Counted from the stretch's first letter, positions 9,265 through 17,378 are shown. The stretch is 64,000 bases of DNA from Pseudomonas sp. NKUCC02_KPG (GCF_019345465.1 NZ_JAHKRC010000003.1:186001-250000), one strand, 5' to 3'. The notes: generated by a model from the letters alone, not told the origin. Translations and numbers: made by a program.

Positions 9265-9338
9265 GGCCGAATAGCAAAATGGTTATGCAGCGGATTGCAA
9301 ATCCGCCCACGCCGGTTCGATTCCGGCTTCGGCCTCCA
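9265..9338 (+). tRNA. tRNA-Cys (anticodon GCA)
   Basis: Seventy-four bases fold as a cloverleaf: acceptor arm GGCCGAA (9265-9271) pairs with TTCGGCC (9328-9334), discriminator T, encoded CCA at 9336-9338. The anticodon arm is GCGGA-TTGCAAA-TCCGC with GCA at 9297-9299, and the T arm carries GGTTCGATTCC. It has its own upstream promoter and a perfect terminator downstream. Its 3' half is the attachment site for the adjacent prophage and is duplicated at 38785 and 47674; insertion regenerated the intact gene. Confidence 0.97.
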
Positions 9339-9353
9339 CCTTCGAAAGCCCCG
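9295..9353 (+). other. Attachment site attL (tRNA-Cys 3' end)
   Basis: These 59 bases, from the anticodon loop of tRNA-Cys to the first half of the terminator stem, are identical to 38785-38843. A diverged copy with 3 mismatches over 55 aligned bases is at 47674-47728. Such duplication of a tRNA 3' end marks integration by a tyrosine recombinase, whose gene begins just to the right. Confidence 0.9.
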
Positions 9354-9379
9354 TAGACCTTGGTCTACGGGGTTTTTTT
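9349..9379 (+). terminator. Terminator after tRNA-Cys
   Basis: CCCCGTAGACC (9349-9359) pairs perfectly over 11 bp with GGTCTACGGGG (9362-9372), with a two-base gap, followed by seven Ts. Related hairpins follow the other two att copies. Confidence 0.9.
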
Positions 9380-9396
9380 ATGGCTTCGAAAAAGTG

Positions 9397-9441
9397 AAGA
9401 GTTCCGAAACTTTTGGGGGTGGAGTTCCGAAACTATTCTAT
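9397..9441. promoter_or_regulatory. Direct repeats beside attL, possible integrase arm sites
   Basis: AGTTCCGAAACTTTTGGG and a second GTTCCGAAAC about 23 bases further lie immediately right of attL. Related pairs occur at the same relative position after the copies at 38843 (GTTCCGCATTTTTTGG, then GCTTACGAAAC) and 47728 (CTTCCGCAATTTTTTGG, then GTTCCGCAACC). Position and repetition suit arm-type integrase binding sites. The function is inferred. Confidence 0.45.
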
Positions 9442-10487
9442 TTCGCGGGTTTGGCGATAGCGCCGATACGGCGATAAACGCGCTCCGTGATCCCTTCCTC
9501 CGAATGCCCCAGCAACAGGCTGGCGTCCGCCACACTGACGATCTCCGAAGCGGCCTTTGGCCGAATGTCCCTGAACTGAAAACGCGCAATCTGCGCCGCG
9601 AATTCGGTTTGTTTGCCATCAATCGCTTTGAGTCGCGCAGTTTTGCGGGCGTCATCCCAGCGATTGCGCAGCATCTCCTGCGAGACCCGCTTGCCGTATT
9701 GATTGAGAATAAAGTGCAGCGATATGTGCTTTTTATTGCGCTCAATCATGCGTTCGATCAGCAGGCCCAGGCTGTTGAGTTGGCCATCCATCTTCAGCAG
9801 GATTCTCAGGCGCTTGCCGGTTTTACCTTGCTTGACCAGCAAAAAATCACCATCGATATCATCCTGACGCATCGCCAGAACATCGGCTGGGCGCTGGCCA
9901 GTCAGGTAAGCCAGGTCCATCGCTTCTTTAAGTTCAGGTACAGCCTCTGCATAAACCGCAGCCCAAACAGCATCGGTGGCGTAATAGTCACGAGGCCGCT
10001 CTTTGTTTTTGCGGATGCCCAGGCAGGGATTGGCCTTTTCCGTGAGGCCCCATTCCCGGGCAATATTGAAAATATGCGAGAGCAGGGCGATTTCACGATT
10101 GGCCCGTGTTTTTGCGGAGCGTTTGTCGCGGTACTGCGCAATCATCGCCGGGGTAATTGCGTCTATGGGGGCGTCATCAAACACCGCGCTGAGTTTGCGC
10201 AGTTCGGCAAAATTGTCCTTTTGGGTACGCGGCGCTTTCTTCGGCAGAATATCGCGTACATAGCGGGCGAAAATGCCTTTCATGGTCCGAAGATCCAGCG
10301 GCTTTTCCTGGGACTCCAGTTCAGCCCATTTCAAGCGGGCCAGATCAAAATCCGTACCCAGCGAGATCTCTTTGCCTGACGGTGTTTCGTAGTAATAGCC
10401 GATCCAGACCTTGCCGCTTTTGCGTTTGCGTTTACGCCTGTAGACATTGGGTGGCAGATCCCGGTTTTCTGTTTTCCTGGGGCGCAT
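9438..10487 (-). CDS. Prophage tyrosine integrase
   Basis: This 349-residue tyrosine recombinase lies with its 3' end against attL. The N-terminal 60 residues resemble a lambda-type arm-binding domain (YRRKRKRKSGKVWIGYYYE), followed by a core-binding domain. The catalytic domain shows R199 (TGQRPADVL), K222 (KQGKTGKR), R306-x-x-R309 (FRDIRPKAAS, where arginine replaces the more common histidine), H328 (LLGHS) and the nucleophile Y338 (ERVYRR). It would catalyse insertion into and excision from tRNA-Cys. All key residues are present, so the enzyme may still work even though the prophage is defective. Confidence 0.95.
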   Translation of the reverse strand: MRPRKTENRDLPPNVYRRKRKRKSGKVWIGYYYETPSGKEISLGTDFDLARLKWAELESQEKPLDLRTMKGIFARYVRDILPKKAPRTQKDNFAELRKLSAVFDDAPIDAITPAMIAQYRDKRSAKTRANREIALLSHIFNIAREWGLTEKANPCLGIRKNKERPRDYYATDAVWAAVYAEAVPELKEAMDLAYLTGQRPADVLAMRQDDIDGDFLLVKQGKTGKRLRILLKMDGQLNSLGLLIERMIERNKKHISLHFILNQYGKRVSQEMLRNRWDDARKTARLKAIDGKQTEFAAQIARFQFRDIRPKAASEIVSVADASLLLGHSEEGITERVYRRIGAIAKPAK

Positions 10488-10488
10488 A

Positions 10489-10731
10489 TCAGCTCACCTT
10501 GGAAAAATCAGGCGACCATGCCGGTGTTGCAGGTGCTGGCTGTGGTTCGGTCCTGGTTGGGAAGGGGATGCCCAGTTTCATGCGCGCATAGTCACGCGCC
10601 ACCAGCGGGCGACCTCTGCGGCTCTCGACGTAGTGCCACAGATGATCTTCCAGCCAGCGACGTTGAAATCCAGTGGACTTGTAGCCCGTGATTTCGATGA
10701 GTTCTTCGTGGGTGAGGAGTTCGCTCTCCAT
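10489..10731 (-). CDS. DUF4224-like phage protein, possible excisionase
   Basis: The ATG at 10731 (MESELLTHEELIEITGYK) is preceded by a GAGGG sequence and gives 80 residues; a longer frame reads into ssb. The segment ELIEITGYKSTGFQRRWL is typical of the DUF4224 family, small helix-turn-helix proteins often found directly upstream of phage integrases. Location between integrase and ssb suggests a recombination directionality factor, but this is inference. The stop lies two bases before the integrase start, so the two are co-transcribed. Confidence 0.7.
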   Translation of the reverse strand: MESELLTHEELIEITGYKSTGFQRRWLEDHLWHYVESRRGRPLVARDYARMKLGIPFPTRTEPQPAPATPAWSPDFSKVS

Positions 10732-10795
10732 TGGGGGTTCCCTCTTATAGTGACGTGGGGAATCAGCATTCTGCAGGTGAAGGTGCTTGTGCTTT

Positions 10796-11149
10796 CTACT
10801 GCACAATTAGCTCGCCCAGCAACTGTAGCGTCCCCCGACCATCCACCAGAATCTCGGTGGTAAATCGGCGAACGCCATCTTTTTGCCATTCCCGCGTATG
10901 CAATTTTCCTTCGATATAAACCTGACCGCCTTTACGCAAATACTCCCCTGCAATCTCGGCCACTTTCCCCAACAGCACGATCCGGTGCCATTCCGTGCGC
11001 TCGACCTTTTCGCCGGACTTTTTGTCGGTCCATTGTTCGTTGGTGGCCAGGCTGAAGTTGGTCAGGGCATTGCCATTGGGCAGGTAGCGGACAACGGGAT
11101 CTTGTCCGCAGGTGCCGAGCAGGATGACTTTGTTGATTCCGCGTGCCAT
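10796..11149 (-). CDS. ssb: Phage single-stranded DNA-binding protein
   Basis: A 117-residue OB-fold [21 protein letters not shown] at the start, then [35 protein letters not shown] and [13 protein letters not shown]. It lacks the long glycine/proline-rich tail and the acidic C-terminal tip (DDIPF-like) of the host SSB, as is common in phage versions. It belongs to the early leftward operon with Gp157 and a putative annealing protein and would coat ssDNA during phage recombination. Confidence 0.93.
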   Translation of the reverse strand: MARGINKVILLGTCGQDPVVRYLPNGNALTNFSLATNEQWTDKKSGEKVERTEWHRIVLLGKVAEIAGEYLRKGGQVYIEGKLHTREWQKDGVRRFTTEILVDGRGTLQLLGELIVQ

Positions 11150-11158
11150 GCGGCCTCC

Positions 11159-11722
11159 TTATTTGATCCGGATTGAGCTTTCACCGCGTTCCAGGTGCGC
11201 CCACGCCGGTTGTTCCAGCAGTTCGGCCTCGACGTCTTCGCCAGACGCCATGCGCTGACGGATCTGTGCGTTGTGGTCTCTGATGACTTTGAGCCGGGCG
11301 AGGATGGCTTTTTTGTCGGGGTCTACGGCACTGCTGACCACCACCAGTTCATCGGGGATTTCATCCAGGTTGTCGATGATTGCCCGTTCGGGCGCCAACG
11401 CGAGGGTGATGGTGAACAGCGGGCGCTTGATGGTCTTGAGGTTGGCGGCTTCCATGTTTCGGCGCAGGTAGTCGCTGATTGCGCTGATGCTGTTTTTCTT
11501 GATGCGCTTGAGTTCGTTCAGGCGTTCGACTTCCTTGTCGATGGCATCCACGTCGCTTTCGATATTGCGCCGCAGTTTGACGATGCTGTCGGCCTTGATC
11601 TCGAATTCGCCCTGGATTTCATTCATGGTGTTTTGCAGGGCTTCCTTGAGGCTTTCGTCGTCGGTGTCGAGCAGTGCCTGGAGTTCGGCCAGTTGACCGG
11701 TCAACGCATAGAGCTGGGTCAT
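11159..11722 (-). CDS. Siphovirus Gp157-family protein
   Basis: 187 residues with a long coiled-coil centre (about residues 20-95, NEIQGEFEIKADSIVKLRRN then EVERLNELKRIKKNSI) and a basic segment AISDYLRRNMEAANLKTIK followed by beta-strand-like FTITLALAPERAI. This is the Sipho_Gp157 pattern. The family was linked to phage resistance in streptococci, but its usual place is in phage recombination modules, as here between ssb and a putative annealing protein. It overlaps the upstream gene by four bases. Confidence 0.85.
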   Translation of the reverse strand: MTQLYALTGQLAELQALLDTDDESLKEALQNTMNEIQGEFEIKADSIVKLRRNIESDVDAIDKEVERLNELKRIKKNSISAISDYLRRNMEAANLKTIKRPLFTITLALAPERAIIDNLDEIPDELVVVSSAVDPDKKAILARLKVIRDHNAQIRQRMASGEDVEAELLEQPAWAHLERGESSIRIK

Positions 11723-12462
11723 GCTGCGTCCTCCTTGGGGGTGGCGAGTTCGGCTTTGCGTTGTTCAAATGCGCGGGTCAGGCGGGCAATAAATTTAGGT
11801 TCACTGCGCCGGGTGGCTTCGCGTACAAAACGTACATTGAGGATATTCAGTTCGTGCAGGGTGACGGCGCTGGCCAGCAGTTCGATAGAGCGATTCAACC
11901 AATCCACACGTTCCAGTTTCTGCCGGGCCATTTCAGCGTCTTTGTCGTCGGCCTTTTCCAGTTCGATTTCACTGCGCACGGTGTCGATGTAGGCGGGGTC
12001 GTCAAACATGCCCATATGGATGTCTGCAGCAAACCCCAGAGGCTGCAGGCATTTGCCGATAGCGTCGGTCAGGGACTTTTTAGCCGCTTCCCAGTCGGTA
12101 ATGATTTTCCCGGCCTGGAGCAGGACAAAGGGCGTGTGGCCGTAGTGCTGCACCGTGCATTTCTGGCCGTCCTTGCCGAGGTACCAGAGTTCGATTTTCA
12201 GGGTGTGCAGCTTGGCGTTGATCCGGGGTGCTTCGGGCCATTCCTTCGTAGGGGCAACCAGCGGGGCGCCCTCGTCGAAACGGTCTTCAAGCACGGTCCA
12301 GCCCCAGCCTTCGCCACAGGGACCGAATACTTCGGTGGCTTTGCGCATCAGGTAGGTGGGTTTGATGGCGGTCCCCTTGAAACCGCCCATGCCGGTGTAG
12401 CTCTTGGTGGCGTCGGGATCGGTGGTGTTGACCTGGTCCCAGATCCGGGTATTTGCGGACAT
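11719..12462 (-). CDS. Putative phage single-strand annealing/recombination protein
   Basis: 247 residues beginning MSANTRIWDQVNTTDPDATK. The segments YLMRKATEVFGPCGEGWGW and ITDWEAAKKSLTDAIGKCLQ resemble the Rad52/Erf-like annealing proteins of temperate phages, in which the second segment closes the ssDNA-binding fold. Operon context with SSB and Gp157 supports a recombination role. Assignment rests on this pattern and context only; no catalytic residue is expected in the family. Confidence 0.55.
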   Translation of the reverse strand: MSANTRIWDQVNTTDPDATKSYTGMGGFKGTAIKPTYLMRKATEVFGPCGEGWGWTVLEDRFDEGAPLVAPTKEWPEAPRINAKLHTLKIELWYLGKDGQKCTVQHYGHTPFVLLQAGKIITDWEAAKKSLTDAIGKCLQPLGFAADIHMGMFDDPAYIDTVRSEIELEKADDKDAEMARQKLERVDWLNRSIELLASAVTLHELNILNVRFVREATRRSEPKFIARLTRAFEQRKAELATPKEDAA

Positions 12463-12521
12463 GGCTGTCTCCTGTCGCGCAGCAAGGCGCAGTGGCGAAA
12501 GGTGTGTGCGAGGGGGTGGAG

Positions 12522-12938
12522 CTACAGTTCGTTGTCTTCGGCTTGAGCGATAAGAGCGTCGTGGGCCAGAGTTTCGAGCAGTTTTTCGGCGATTTCGAAC
12601 AGCATGCCGTGAGTGTGCTGGCTTTCTCCCAACAGCCGCAGTGCAACCCTTTTGCAGGGGGCTCCGGTCGCGGCATCGACTACCAACTGGGCGAACCAGT
12701 CTTCGTTGTCTTCACCGGCTATCTGGCGGTCGATCAAGTGCATCTGCACGGCGGTCAGGAACTGGGCGTGCGGTACGCCTTGGGCTCGACGGTAGCGGCG
12801 TTGGATGTTGATGTCCGCGCCGTGAATCAAGGATTCAGCAGCGTCGATCAACCAGTTGTCTTTGGCGTAGTCATCGTCCCAATCCGGCTGAGGGAGACCA
12901 CTGTCTTTGAAGTAGGTGAGTTGATTTACGGTATTCAT
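12522..12938 (-). CDS. Hypothetical phage early protein
   Basis: 138 acidic residues with no domain I recognise. A preceding GGAGG-type sequence (minus strand, 12944-12950) supports the start at 12938. It lies in the leftward early operon of the prophage, upstream of the recombination genes. The C-terminal half is predicted helical (FEIAEKLLETLAHDALIAQ). Confidence 0.65.
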   Translation of the reverse strand: MNTVNQLTYFKDSGLPQPDWDDDYAKDNWLIDAAESLIHGADINIQRRYRRAQGVPHAQFLTAVQMHLIDRQIAGEDNEDWFAQLVVDAATGAPCKRVALRLLGESQHTHGMLFEIAEKLLETLAHDALIAQAEDNEL

Positions 12939-13000
12939 GGGCGCCTCCGAATTGGAGTGTGTTGGCCAAGCCCGAGCAGGGCTCGGCCTTTGGGAGGGAA

Positions 13001-13282
13001 TCAGGCCAGCCTGAAGCGCCGTGAATCAACATGTGCTTCGATCAGCTCGTCATCCGGGGTCAGGTAGGACACTTTCATGTCCATAGGTTCGCGGAAGTAG
13101 GGGCTGCCGGGGTGTTCGCCAGCGGCCAGGATCAGAGGATCAAGCAGCTCGGTGACAACGGCTTCGCCTTCGATACGCTTGTTTGCCAGACCCTCCTTGA
13201 AGATGACGATATCGCCAACGGTAAAGGCAGGCTGTTGTTCCAGCAGTGAGGCGGTTAGGTGCATCAGTTTCGGGTTAACCAT
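13001..13282 (-). CDS. Hypothetical phage early protein
   Basis: 93 residues, first gene of the leftward early operon, probably driven by the promoter at 13613-13640. The middle reads like a small beta barrel (FTVGDIVIFKEGL, then EAVVTELLDPL, then MKVSYLTPDDELIEAHVDSRRF). No function is known to me. An AGGAGA ribosome-binding sequence sits just before the start. Confidence 0.65.
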   Translation of the reverse strand: MVNPKLMHLTASLLEQQPAFTVGDIVIFKEGLANKRIEGEAVVTELLDPLILAAGEHPGSPYFREPMDMKVSYLTPDDELIEAHVDSRRFRLA

Positions 13283-13354
13283 GACAAGTTCTCCTGATGG
13301 GTAGGTGTCAACGTGTTGATTGGTGTGCAGGGGGTGTTGCCGGGGTAGTGATGG

Positions 13355-13468
13355 TCATTGGGTAAGTTGGCTGGCGTACGAACTGGCCAAAATCCAGAAA
13401 GTGAACAAAAGGAGGGCAATGGCAGCGCCTCGCCAGGTGTACTGGCGGCGCAGGCGTTGGCGGTGGTT
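13355..13468 (-). CDS. Possible small membrane protein without a clear start
   Basis: The minus-strand frame ending at 13355 encodes about 37 residues with a basic N-terminus (HRQRLRRQYTWR) and one strong membrane helix (GAAIALLLFTFWILASSY). It looks like small phage membrane proteins, and a GGAG lies eight bases before its first codon. However, the frame opens after a TAG and has no ATG, GTG or TTG; CTG at 13453 is the only candidate. It may be a recently lost gene. Confidence 0.3.
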   Translation of the reverse strand, partial: NHRQRLRRQYTWRGAAIALLLFTFWILASSYASQLTQ

Positions 13469-13583
13469 CTATGCTGCTCCGGCCGGGTCGAGGCACGACT
13501 GTTGTCGCGTTTACCCGTGGGTCGATCAAGGTTCGACCTCGCTAAACCTTTTCACTTGGGAAGGGTGTGCGCTTCGAGTAAAA

Positions 13584-13647
13584 TTTGCGTGTTGCGCACA
13601 CTCATGATTTGCATTATTCGCAAAATGTGGTTTGCGTCAAGCGCAAA
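13584..13647. promoter_or_regulatory. Left operator array of the prophage repressor
   Basis: Three 17-bp sites fit TTTGCG-N5-CGCAAA: 13584-13600 (one imperfect half), 13608-13624 (one mismatch) and 13631-13647 (perfect). They start 24 and 23 bases apart, about two helical turns. Further copies lie on the other side of the repressor gene at 14414-14477. The last two overlap a minus-strand promoter for the early operon. Confidence 0.75.
13613..13640 (-). promoter_or_regulatory. Early leftward promoter PL
   Basis: On the minus strand TTGACG (13640-13635) and AATAAT (13618-13613) are separated by 16 bases. The -35 lies in the third operator and the -10 in the second, so repressor binding would block polymerase. 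Confidence 0.65.
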
Positions 13648-13666
13648 TAAATAAAAATCCGGACGT

Positions 13667-13690
13667 AAAAAAGCCCGCACGAGGCGGGCT
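13667..13690 (-). terminator. Terminator of the repressor gene
   Basis: Read on the minus strand, AGCCCGC (13690-13684) pairs with GCGGGCT (13678-13672), a 7-bp stem with a five-base loop, followed by a run of Ts (complement of 13667-13671). It ends the repressor transcript before the left operators. Confidence 0.75.
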
Positions 13691-13707
13691 CCTTTTAAGC
13701 AGGTGGG

Positions 13708-14394
13708 TTACAAGCCTGTCATTTTTGTATCAATCGCCCGACCGATGAACTGGCAGGTATCGTCTATCTCGATAGTCCGATAGTTTTGATTGAGAGGGCG
13801 CAAGTACTTGTGGCCTGCGTCTACGACATACTGCTTGAAGGTCTGCTCACCGCTTTCAAGTATCACAACATAGTATTTGCCGCTGATGGGCTCAGACTCG
13901 GGCTTCACGAGGATCAAGGAACCCTCGGGAAAGCTTGGATTGCCATTACAGGCCATGTAATCGCCTTTAACAACCATCCAGAATCCACGCTCCCCGGCAT
14001 CTTCAGTAGATTCTAGGTACATGTGGGTATCGTCCGGTTTAAGGTTACCAGGCGATTCTGCCCACGCTTTAACCATGTCGGGGTCAATTAATGGATACAA
14101 ATTTGTTCTAGGAAATACTGTTCTGGAGATTTCCACATTAGCGTGGGAGTCTCTTTGGCTCTTGCCTGCAGCGTGCGAGAGTGTGCCCTCAGAACCCACA
14201 GCTGTGTCGTAAGCCGGAACCAGCTCCAGATCCAGTACGGTCATGATTTTATTCAGCAGATCTTTACTGGCAAATTGTTTGCCGCGCTCGAGGCGTGAAA
14301 GATTGCCAGAGTCCGTTTCGATCCGACTTGAGAGTTCGTCGAGCGTCCAGCCTTTGGCTTTGCGCGCGTCTCGTATGATTTTTCCTATATCCAT
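13708..14394 (-). CDS. CI-like prophage repressor, S24 domain with Ser replaced
   Basis: 228 residues. An XRE helix-turn-helix occupies about residues 4-60 (GWTLDELSSRIETDSGNLSR) and an S24/LexA-like domain about 110-225. At the place where cleavable CI and LexA proteins have the nucleophile in a GDSM motif, this protein has GDYM (Tyr146); the partner lysine appears present (K187, TFKQY). An Ala-Gly pair, a possible cleavage bond, is at 76-77. The protein should still bind the TTTGCG-N5-CGCAAA operators on both sides but may be unable to cleave itself after DNA damage. The start has only a weak ribosome-binding sequence. Confidence 0.9.
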   Translation of the reverse strand: MDIGKIIRDARKAKGWTLDELSSRIETDSGNLSRLERGKQFASKDLLNKIMTVLDLELVPAYDTAVGSEGTLSHAAGKSQRDSHANVEISRTVFPRTNLYPLIDPDMVKAWAESPGNLKPDDTHMYLESTEDAGERGFWMVVKGDYMACNGNPSFPEGSLILVKPESEPISGKYYVVILESGEQTFKQYVVDAGHKYLRPLNQNYRTIEIDDTCQFIGRAIDTKMTGL

Positions 14395-14413
14395 AACTTG
14401 ATTCTCATAGTCA

Positions 14414-14477
14414 TCTGCATTTCACGCAAAGCGCATAGCGCAAATTTTGCTTGCGCTTGATTTGCGCTATGCGCAAA
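14414..14477. promoter_or_regulatory. Right operator array and probable PR
   Basis: A perfect TTTGCG-N5-CGCAAA site is at 14461-14477. Degenerate relatives with an intact right half (CGCAAA) are at 14414-14430 and 14428-14444, and a GCGCAA-N7-TTGCGC repeat at 14438-14456. TTGCGC (14451-14456), 17 bases and CAAAAT (14474-14479) could be the rightward promoter for the Cro-like gene. Confidence 0.65.
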
Positions 14478-14510
14478 ATGGCTATGTCTTTTTTCTCAAG
14501 GCGCTTAGTC

Positions 14511-14837
14511 ATGACTCCGTTAAAGCGTGCTCGTATTGCCAGGAACTGGACGCTGGCCGACGTCTCGGCCCGTCTTTCGCAACTGGGTGATGCCGTGGAT
14601 TCCGGCAACCTGTCCCGTGTCGAACGCGGGGTGCAGCGGGCTTCCACGGCGCTGGCCGAAAGCCTGTGCCGTGTGTTCGACAACGAAATCACCGAAATCC
14701 ACATTCTGTATCCGGAACGCTTCAAGGGTTCTGCTGACGCGGTGGAGCGCGTACAGGTTCCGGCGGCATGCTGGTCGCCCTCGACAGCCTGGCGGAATCT
14801 CGTTCGTTGCGCAGTCTGGAAGGCGTGCCGGTGGTGA
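14511..14837 (+). pseudogene. Cro-like HTH gene run into the following gene by a deletion
   Basis: From the ATG at 14511 about 80 residues look like a complete small XRE regulator (MTPLKRARIARNWTLADVSA, then SGNLSRVERGVQRASTALAE). It is divergent from the CI-like gene, the position of Cro. After about residue 80 the frame enters DNA that encodes the DUF2213 head protein in another frame, and continues with an unnatural tail (CWSPSTAWRNLVRC) to 14837. The regulator part may still function. The junction is near 14745-14760. Confidence 0.65.
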
Positions 14838-15787
14838 TCGATCAGCACACCTGGATTGAAGACGCGCAGGCGCAAGCCGGGATCATTGTCGGTTACGTGG
14901 CTGGTGCGCCAGTGGTTGAGGAGCCCTATTTGCTGGCTGACTTGATTATCACTGACCGTGTCGCCATCGACAAAATCAAGACCCGGCAAGTCTCGGAAGT
15001 GTCGTCAGGTTATGACGCCGACGGCGTGTCTGAACCGGGCGAATACGACGGTCAGCGCTACGTCGGCAGGCAGACCCAGATCCGCTACAACCATGTTGCG
15101 CTGCTCCCGGCTGGTGCCGGGCGTGGCGGCCACGATGTGCGGATTCTCAACACCAAACCCACACAACCCAAGCAGCAGGAGGCCGTTATGGCTGATCCGA
15201 TCCGGGTGCGTCTGCGTAACGGCAAGACCATCCAAGTGATGAACGAAGAGGACGCCCAAGCGGTCGAGGAGATCGAGCAGGCATCCGAAAACGCGGGCGC
15301 GGATGCATCCAGACTTGAAGGTTTGCTGGCTGAACTGGAGACCATCACGGCGGCCAAAGACGAAGCCGATGCCAACTACACCCGTGTCACCGGCGAACTG
15401 CAATCGATCAAGGAGCAGCTCGAAGCGGCCATGTCCCCGGCAGCGGTGGAAACGGCGGCGCAGGACATCGTCAACCAGCGGGAGGAGGCCACGCAGGTGA
15501 TGAACTGCCAGACCTTGCCCGACGACATGAAAGCGCTCAGTGGCAATGCCCTGCGTGCTGAAGTTGTGACCCGCGTCCGGGCCCAGAACGGTTTGCCCGA
15601 GATCCCGGCAGACAAGCTGGCCGACGTCAATTTTGTCGCCGGTCTGTACGAAGGTCTGCGCCATAGCCCGGGACAGAAGCGCGTGGTCAACGGCAGCCGG
15701 GTGCAGACCGGCGCGATGACCCAGTCGGCCATGAACACGGCTGACAACCGCGCACGCTTCGACAAACTCTATGGAGCCAGACAATGA
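14750..15787 (+). pseudogene. DUF2213 phage head protein, N-terminally truncated
   Basis: The frame holds the main body of a DUF2213 protein: GVPVVIDQHTWIEDAQAQAG, then ADLIITDRVAIDKIKTRQVS with EVSSGYDADG, then NHVALLPAGAGRGG, followed by a coiled-coil scaffold-like tail (residues about 175-225). In intact relatives roughly 40-50 further residues precede this, and these are missing because the gene is joined to the Cro-like gene. The ATG at 14768 has only a poor ribosome-binding site. It lies immediately before the other head genes, overlapping the next by four bases. Known DUF2213 proteins are head morphogenesis or scaffold proteins. Confidence 0.75.
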
Positions 15788-16326
15788 CCACTCGCAATAG
15801 CCGACCTGCCGTGCAAAACGGCTACCCCAGCGCCCGCGTGGCGGGCTTTCCCGGCCAACTGGCCGATATGCGCAGCGTCAGCCGCGACCCCCACGCCAGC
15901 TTCGTCAGCGAAACCGATGTGTACGTGGGCCGGGCGGTAGTCAAGGGCACGCTCAATCACAATGAGTTTGAGCTTAACCCCTACGCGATCAAGGCTCCGC
16001 TGGCCGACTCCACGGCTGCGCAACTGGTGGGCATCGTTGCCTACACCTACGCCGCCGAAGTGGATGCCCATGGCTGGGCTTTTCTCAGCGAAAAATCCCT
16101 GGTGGGGGTGATCGAGCCTGGCCTGAATGTGCTGGTGTTAGTGAGCAAGCCAGAAGAGCTGAATATTGCCCACGGCGACCCGGTGTATGTCGCCATCAAT
16201 GCCACCAACGAGGTCCGGTTGCCGGTGGGCTGTTTTACCAACGTGGCGGGTGAGGGCCTGCTGGCATGGCCCGGGGTGACCTGGCATAAACAGGTCGGTC
16301 CGCAATTGGCCGTTATCAACCTCTGA
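15784..16326 (+). CDS. Phage head structural protein (cement/decoration-like)
   Basis: 180 residues, mostly predicted beta. Between the DUF2213 gene and the capsid gene, tailed phages usually encode a small structural protein of the Gp24 cement or DUF2190 type, and the pattern here (FVSETDVYVGRAVVKGTLNH, then ADSTAAQLVGIVAYTY, then NVLVLVSKPEEL) is compatible. The start ATG overlaps the previous stop (ATGA). The assignment relies largely on position. Confidence 0.65.
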   Translation: MTTRNSRPAVQNGYPSARVAGFPGQLADMRSVSRDPHASFVSETDVYVGRAVVKGTLNHNEFELNPYAIKAPLADSTAAQLVGIVAYTYAAEVDAHGWAFLSEKSLVGVIEPGLNVLVLVSKPEELNIAHGDPVYVAINATNEVRLPVGCFTNVAGEGLLAWPGVTWHKQVGPQLAVINL

Positions 16327-16395
16327 TCAACAGCCAGCCCCTCGAACAACCCGCCCTGTGCGGGTTTTCGCGTTTCTGGCCGGGAGAAAAGCAGC

Positions 16396-17364
16396 ATGCG
16401 AATCCAAAACAACAGCTTCCAGTACGGTCGCGTCAATGCGATGCACATCGTACAGAGCAACTTCGAGCAGATCGTTTCCGGCATTGAGGATGTCGAGCTG
16501 CCGGAAATCCTCTGGAGTCAGGTGATCCCGGCCGAGTGCGTGGACACGTCCATCAATCCCGGTGCCCGGGCTGCCAGCTATCTGGTGCGCGATCGCTCGG
16601 GCCGTGGCCAGTTCCGTGCGCGCCTGGCCAATGACGTGCCCACCGTGGGTGTAGCGCTGGATAAAGTCACCATCCCGCTGGAAGCCTCGGGCGTGGGGGC
16701 TGATTTCGATATTCAGGATGCACGGGCCATTGAGTTCGGTGTCGAGGGTCCCGGTTTGTTTACCGAGCTGGGCGAGTCGATGCGCGAAGGCAGTGAGCGC
16801 CATATCGAAGGCGTGACCTGGTATGGCGAGGACAGGGTGGATTACAACGGCCTGATCGAGTTGCCGGGCGTGCCGGTTGCTCCCGCATCGCTCAACCAGG
16901 CGGGCACGTCCAGCGAATGGCCGGAGAAAGATCCGGACGAGATTCTGGCGGATGTCAACGACGCCCTGACCGGCGTCTGGCTGCAATCGAACACCGTGCA
17001 TCTGGCAGGCACCTTGCTGATCCCGGCCAAGCGTTACGGGCAGATTGTGACCCAGCGCGTCAGTCAGAACAGTGATATCTCGGTGCTGGAATACGTCGAG
17101 AAAGCCAACCTCTACACCACCCGCACCAAGCAGCCCTTGAAGATTGTGCCGGTGCGTTATCTGGATGACGCGGGGGCGGGCAAAACCGCACGCATGGCGG
17201 CCGCGACCCTTAACAAAAGAACTTTGTGGATGCCCATGCCACTGACCTTTCAGGTGCTGGAGCCACAACCCCAGGGCTATGGCGTGAAGCTGTATGCCGA
17301 ATACATCTTTGGCCCCACCCATATCAAGCACCCACTGTCATGGCGCTATGTCGACGGCATTTGA
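16396..17364 (+). CDS. Major capsid protein, DUF2184 family
   Basis: 322 residues starting MRIQNNSFQYGRVNAM, preceded by GGGAGAAAA. The internal ELPEILWSQVIPAECVDTSI and LWMPMPLTFQVLEPQPQGYG with the late YAEYIFGPTHIKHPLSWRYV are typical of DUF2184 capsid proteins of Pseudomonas and enterobacterial myophages. It appears full length. Shell assembly would nevertheless fail here because portal, terminase and protease genes are missing from the prophage. Confidence 0.8.
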   Translation: MRIQNNSFQYGRVNAMHIVQSNFEQIVSGIEDVELPEILWSQVIPAECVDTSINPGARAASYLVRDRSGRGQFRARLANDVPTVGVALDKVTIPLEASGVGADFDIQDARAIEFGVEGPGLFTELGESMREGSERHIEGVTWYGEDRVDYNGLIELPGVPVAPASLNQAGTSSEWPEKDPDEILADVNDALTGVWLQSNTVHLAGTLLIPAKRYGQIVTQRVSQNSDISVLEYVEKANLYTTRTKQPLKIVPVRYLDDAGAGKTARMAAATLNKRTLWMPMPLTFQVLEPQPQGYGVKLYAEYIFGPTHIKHPLSWRYVDGI

Positions 17365-17378
17365 GGAGTCTCGCCCCC

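Noticed and set aside
9360..10379. Plus-strand frame of 339 codons
   Set aside because: It is antisense to the integrase and has no ribosome-binding site.
16327..17331. Minus-strand frame of 334 codons
   Set aside because: It overlaps the capsid gene on the other strand and lacks any domain.
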